In this document: one piece after another, positions 6,260-9,348 of the stretch
Numbering within the stretch: position 1 is the stretch's first letter
Layout of the letters: each line of letters begins with the position of its first letter
DNA from: Paenibacillaceae bacterium UBA6304
GTDB taxonomy: Bacteria > Bacillota > Bacilli > Paenibacillales > Paenibacillaceae
Direction of reading: 5' to 3'
Length of the DNA: 9,348 nt
Assembly: GCA_002439285.1 (NCBI GenBank)
Contig: DJTQ01000181.1
Span: 1-9,348, forward strand
Notes under the pieces: generated by a model
The model's database searches: none
What the model was told of the DNA's origin: nothing
What the model saw: the letters and a program-made list of their open reading frames with translations, nothing else
Program-made: the position numbers and the translations under genes

Positions 6260-7374
6260 TGAGCTTGCTTGCGGGCGATCAGAAACCGGTCATCGCTGTC
6301 TTGACAGTCGATGATGAATGGACTCAGTTTCGCGGGAACCGGGCTAACTTTCGGGATATCGTCAGAACGGGCAGAGAGTTGAATTATCCGGTCTATATCG
6401 TTACGACTAAAGATTTAAAACTCTCCGCGAATAAAATACAAGGTTATGGTTATAGCCCAGAAGATAAACAATGGAAGAAACAATGGTTTCCCCTGCCTCA
6501 AGTGATATACAACCGAATTCCCCTGCGGGAAGATGAACAAAGACCGTCGGTCCGGAGGAAAATCGATGAATGTATCCGGCACGGAAGCGTCCAGCTGTTT
6601 AACCCTTACTTTTTCAACAAATGGACCCTGTTCGATTGGCTGAAACAGAACCGCACCACCAAAGCGCTCGTTCCGGCCACGAAAAGAATGCGTTCCTTCA
6701 AATCGTTATTACCCATGCTCGAGCAATACGGCAGTTTATATCTGAAACCGGAAAGCGGCAAGGCGGGGAAAGGGATCATGCTGCTTCAATTCGATGAAGC
6801 CGAGAAAAGACCTTACCGGCTAACAATCCAGGGATTGCGGCAAAAAAACGTCGTTTATAAAACCGGCAAGCCCCTTCTGCTATGGAAACGCATCAAGGCG
6901 GAGACCGGCCGGGTCCCTTATATCATGCAAGAAGGCATTGAACTCGCCTCGTATAAGGGCCGGCATTTTGATATCCGGATGCTTGTGCAAAAGACAGAAA
7001 GGGGGATCTGGACGGTGACCGGGGTCGGGGCGCGTTTGGCCGGCCACCGGCGAATTACCACGCATGTCCCCCAAGGAGGGAGCGTCGAAGAGCCGGAAAA
7101 ATTACTCATTCCGGCCTTTGGCAAAGAAATGACCGCATCCTTGCTGAATCGGTTGAAGTCCAGCGGCCTGTTGATCGCCAAGCAAATTGAAAAGGGCTCC
7201 GGCCATACGCTCGGCGAAATGTCGATGGATCTCGGGATCGATTTGGACGGGAAAATTTGGTTTTTCGAAGCCAATGCCAAGCCGATGAAATTCGACGAAC
7301 CTCATATTCGAAAAAAATCATTGGAACGCATCTTCCAGTTTAGCCATTATTTATACCAACAGGGCAAGGTATAG
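6259..7374 (+). CDS. YheC/YheD-family ATP-grasp protein, short form 2
   Basis: This 371-residue protein has no extra N-terminal domain; the conserved region begins at about residue 10 (PVIAVLTVDDE). The YNRI motif (84-87), FNPYFFNKW (114-122), K163 (YLKP), loop GKAGKGI (167-173), MQEGIEL, DIR (238-240), VQKT, GEMSMDLGID (319-328) and EANAKP (337-342) give a complete ATP-grasp set. ATG 6259 overlaps the previous gene's TGA as TGATG, with GGAGGAGGG (6243-6251) just upstream, so translation is coupled. It groups with the preceding long protein by EANAKP and TTH-x-x-x-GGS, although it lacks that protein's N-terminal domain; the pair may work together. TAG 7372-7374 is followed by the acyltransferase gene after 24 bases. 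The family is certain; the reaction is unknown. Confidence 0.89.
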   Translation: MSLLAGDQKPVIAVLTVDDEWTQFRGNRANFRDIVRTGRELNYPVYIVTTKDLKLSANKIQGYGYSPEDKQWKKQWFPLPQVIYNRIPLREDEQRPSVRRKIDECIRHGSVQLFNPYFFNKWTLFDWLKQNRTTKALVPATKRMRSFKSLLPMLEQYGSLYLKPESGKAGKGIMLLQFDEAEKRPYRLTIQGLRQKNVVYKTGKPLLLWKRIKAETGRVPYIMQEGIELASYKGRHFDIRMLVQKTERGIWTVTGVGARLAGHRRITTHVPQGGSVEEPEKLLIPAFGKEMTASLLNRLKSSGLLIAKQIEKGSGHTLGEMSMDLGIDLDGKIWFFEANAKPMKFDEPHIRKKSLERIFQFSHYLYQQGKV

Positions 7375-7398
7375 TCCGGAAAAAGAGGTGAATCTCTC

Positions 7399-7974
7399 AT
7401 GAAGATAGCAGCATGGCAATCCGATGACCGGGTCGCCTGGGAGATAAAACATGCGGAAATGTTGGCATTCGTGCAACACTTCGCCAGGAAACGTATTTCC
7501 GAATCGACTTACCGGGCAATAAGGAAACTCTCCAGCCGGGAAATGCAATTGCCCGGCTCTTCTCTCCTTTTAGCCACACTCCAAACGGAGGACGGCCCCC
7601 GGATCGCCGGGTTATCCTGCGTTACGGACTATGGCCGCGGTATCTGCCTTGTTGTCGTCCACCCTCTTTACCGGGGACGAGGGCTGGGTTCCGCGCTGCT
7701 AGACCGGCAGCATGCCGTCCTCGGGAGATTGACATGCCGGGTGTCGCCTAGCAACCTGTCCAGCCTGCAAATGTGTTTTCGCGCAGGATTCAGCGCAAGC
7801 CGCCTGATCAAGCCGTTGGACGGCCGGGCAGAGCTTCTGCTTGAGAAAGATGGCTGCTGCCGGAATTCCGCACCTCTGCCGGATCATCATTTTGCCAACC
7901 CATTCCACGCAAAGAAGGTGATTCCTGATGTCACAACCGGTCTTGGGCATTTTGACCTTATATTTAAACGATAA
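7399..7974 (+). CDS. GNAT-family N-acetyltransferase
   Basis: The 191-residue protein carries the acetyl-CoA-binding signature of the GNAT fold: VVVHPLYRGRGLGSALL (about 85-101), with R92-G-R-G95-L-G97 as the pyrophosphate-binding loop. A motif B region follows (SPSNLSSLQMCFRAGF, about 116-131). Residues 54-79 form the preceding strands. The N-terminal 50 residues are helical and variable. The GNAT fold should end near residue 150; the last 40 residues (CCRNSAPLPDHH onward) are not typical and overlap the next gene by 47 bases. ATG 7399 follows AAAGAGGTGA (7382-7391) at normal spacing. Possible roles are acylation of a product, protein or amino group, or amide-bond transfer, since some acetyltransferase-fold proteins act as aminoacyl transferases. 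Its position inside the ATP-grasp operon suggests a role in the same pathway. The substrate is not predictable. Confidence 0.87.
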   Translation: MKIAAWQSDDRVAWEIKHAEMLAFVQHFARKRISESTYRAIRKLSSREMQLPGSSLLLATLQTEDGPRIAGLSCVTDYGRGICLVVVHPLYRGRGLGSALLDRQHAVLGRLTCRVSPSNLSSLQMCFRAGFSASRLIKPLDGRAELLLEKDGCCRNSAPLPDHHFANPFHAKKVIPDVTTGLGHFDLIFKR

Positions 7975-9037
7975 AAAGCAGCTGGAGGAGCGGCATATTT
8001 ATCAACGAATGATTATAGAGGGCCAACACCTCGGGCTCGATGTTTTTGTGTTTACTCCAATGGACGTGGATGAAAAAAGAGGCCTCATCCATGCCTTAAT
8101 CTATGATCCGAAACAAAAGCGTTGGTCGCGCAAATGGCGCAGCTTCCCTCATCTCATATTTGACCGCTGCCGCATTCAGCGCAGTAAGCGATTCGAGCAA
8201 TTGCTAAGATTTCGGGCGCGGTATGGAAACCTTACTTTTTTAAATCGTCCGCTGCGCAACAAATGGACGATTTATCAAACCTTATCCCGCAAGCCGGCTT
8301 TTCGCAGTCATCAGCCTGAGACGGTATTGTTCCATAACGAAGGCGATGTTTTCAGGCTGCTGAAAAGCTACTCCTCCGTCTATGTCAAGCCGATAAACGG
8401 CACTGGCGGACGGGGAATTCTGCGGGTGGAACGACTTGGAGGCGACATGTTTCTTATTCAGGGAAGGAAGCAAAACCGGCAGATCATCCCCGCTCAACGG
8501 CTGCATAGATCCCGGCTCGGCTCTTTTCTCTTGAGCTGGAAAAGGAGCGGAAGCTTCCTTGCGCAGCAGGGAATTCAGATCAAACTGCCGAACGGCCGGG
8601 TGGCTGATTACCGCATGCTTGTGCAGAAGAACGGACAAGGAAAATGGGAGGTGACCGGCTGCGCAGGACGGATTGGTCCCGCACGAAGCGTCACTTCGAA
8701 TCTTCACGGCGGAGGCAAGGCCGTTTCAATGAACGCCCTCCTTGGCCAGATTACCGCCAGCGAAGAGAAACGCAATGAAATCCGCCGTTCGGCCGAGAAG
8801 CTAAGCTTGGATATCGCCGCCTATTTAGAAGCCACATACGGCGCTCTATGCGAGCTTGCTCTGGATCTGGCGATCGATAAAGGCGGCCGGATTTACGTCC
8901 TTGAAGTTAACCCTAAGCCCGCTAGAGAGGTATTCATTCAAACGGGGGATATCGAGTCTTACCGACGGGCGGTTATAAAACCGCTGGAATACGCACTGTG
9001 GGTACACAAGCAAAAAACAGCCGCCCCTTCCTCATAG
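7928..9037 (+). CDS. YheC/YheD-family ATP-grasp protein, short form 3
   Basis: This 369-residue protein starts directly with PVLGILTLYL and has no extra N-terminal domain. Features are FDRC (78-81), FLNRPLRNKWTIY (104-116), K154 (YVKP), loop GTGGRGI (158-164), QQGI, DYR (227-229), VQKNG (232-236), CELALDLAID (308-317) and EVNPKP (326-331). It is closest within the operon to the 370-residue protein at 3736-4848, sharing (Y/F)DRC, TSNLHGGG and the GD-containing segment after the metal motif. ATG 7928 lies 47 bases inside the end of the acyltransferase gene. Its ribosome binding site GAAGGTG (7914-7920) is therefore within that gene, implying coupled translation. The stop codon TAG (9035-9037) forms the loop of the operon's terminator hairpin. 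It is the last gene of the operon; activity is inferred from complete motifs. Confidence 0.89.
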   Translation: MSQPVLGILTLYLNDKKQLEERHIYQRMIIEGQHLGLDVFVFTPMDVDEKRGLIHALIYDPKQKRWSRKWRSFPHLIFDRCRIQRSKRFEQLLRFRARYGNLTFLNRPLRNKWTIYQTLSRKPAFRSHQPETVLFHNEGDVFRLLKSYSSVYVKPINGTGGRGILRVERLGGDMFLIQGRKQNRQIIPAQRLHRSRLGSFLLSWKRSGSFLAQQGIQIKLPNGRVADYRMLVQKNGQGKWEVTGCAGRIGPARSVTSNLHGGGKAVSMNALLGQITASEEKRNEIRRSAEKLSLDIAAYLEATYGALCELALDLAIDKGGRIYVLEVNPKPAREVFIQTGDIESYRRAVIKPLEYALWVHKQKTAAPSS

Positions 9038-9062
9038 TGAGGAGGAGCGGCTTCATTCTTTT
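9019..9062. terminator. Bidirectional terminator overlapping the last ATP-grasp gene's end
   Basis: The stem pairs AGCCGC (9019-9024) with GCGGCT (9047-9052), continues with CCT and CCTCA against TGAGG and AGG with one mismatch and one bulge, and closes on the loop TAG (9035-9037), the stop codon itself. A T-rich tail follows at 9053-9062. On the minus strand the A run 9012-9017 becomes six T residues, a stronger tail. It therefore serves the convergent HAD gene as well. Confidence 0.85.
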
Positions 9063-9068
9063 CCAGAA

Positions 9069-9348
9069 TTAATCGGAGCCTTCCGCCTGGTCATAGAGCG
9101 AAACGAGCTCATTGAAAGAAGAGATCAGCACATCCGAACCGGCCAATTCCTGCCCGTTGCCGAATCCTGCATAGGCACATCCGATCACGGTCTGGCCGTT
9201 CTTCTTGCCCGCTTCCACGTCGGACGAGCGGTCTCCGACCATCCAGGCGCTGGACACGCCGTGGTTGTCCATCAAAAGGCGGACAAGATCGACCTTGGAT
9301 GCCGTCTGATACTCGCCCGCGCTATATATTCCTTCAAACAGCGGAGCG
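9069..9348 (-). CDS. HAD-superfamily hydrolase, phosphatase-like (partial)
   Basis: The gene runs off the right edge; 92 C-terminal codons are visible, ending at TAA (9071-9069). The sequence contains SK in a TASKVDLVR context (motif III lysine) and then WMVGDRSSDVEAGKKNG. The latter is the HAD motif IV acidic pair region with the following helix typical of phosphoglycolate phosphatase and pyrophosphatase-like (Gph/PpaX) enzymes. GCAYAGFGNGQEL and a final ELVSL helix follow, as in that group. The motif I nucleophile (DxDGT) and cap domain lie outside the window. The frame stays open to 9348, so an internal TTG or ATG near 9272-9275 is not the real start. The substrate cannot be told from this fragment. 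It converges on the ATP-grasp operon and shares its terminator; a functional link is not implied. Confidence 0.85.
   Translation of the reverse strand, partial: APLFEGIYSAGEYQTASKVDLVRLLMDNHGVSSAWMVGDRSSDVEAGKKNGQTVIGCAYAGFGNGQELAGSDVLISSFNELVSLYDQAEGSD

Noticed and set aside
8282..8707. 141-codon minus-strand open frame inside the last ATP-grasp gene
   Set aside because: It is fully antisense to conserved ATP-grasp motifs and has no plausible start signal or family features.
2357..9037. Graspetide (ATP-grasp RiPP) biosynthetic cluster
   Set aside because: No precursor peptide gene with repeated core motifs and no transporter or protease is present, and the ATP-grasp sequences have YheC/YheD rather than microviridin-ligase features.

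Overview
The window looks like a chromosomal segment of a spore-forming Firmicute, most likely Paenibacillus or a close relative. The evidence is the presence of yheA (YlbF/YmcA family), yheB (DUF445) and a run of YheC/YheD-type endospore coat ATP-grasp genes, together with strong AGGAGG ribosome binding sites and moderate GC content. The genus is inferred from gene content; no rRNA or other marker gene is present.

Layout. At the left edge is the 3' end of a plus-strand acetolactate synthase large-subunit gene (ilvB), closed by a bidirectional terminator. Three minus-strand genes follow, transcribed toward that terminator: yheB (DUF445 membrane protein), yheA (YlbF-like, probably starting at TTG), and a small two-helix membrane protein. 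A 228-base divergent intergenic region then carries a candidate mother-cell (SigK-like) promoter, a 14-base perfect palindrome just before the first ribosome binding site, and a possible decayed reading frame.

From 2357 to 9037 a single tightly packed plus-strand operon encodes five different YheC/YheD-family ATP-grasp proteins and one GNAT acyltransferase. The order is long (455 aa), short (370 aa), long (457 aa), short (371 aa), GNAT (191 aa), short (369 aa). Gaps are 37 bases or less. One junction overlaps by one base (TGATG) and another by 47 bases. A terminator hairpin whose loop is the last gene's stop codon ends the operon. It is shared with a convergent, truncated HAD-family phosphatase gene at the right edge.

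How the genes may work together. ATP-grasp enzymes form amide or similar bonds through acyl-phosphate intermediates, and B. subtilis YheC and YheD are associated with the spore coat. All five copies keep the core lysine, the aspartate-x-arginine motif and the C-terminal E-x-N-x-K metal/ATP motif, so most look catalytically competent. None has a signal peptide, so they should act in the cytoplasm, presumably that of the mother cell. A set of five diverged ligases plus an acyltransferase in one operon suggests a multistep, spore-surface modification or small-molecule assembly route. That is the most interesting content here, but its substrate and product cannot be read from the sequence.
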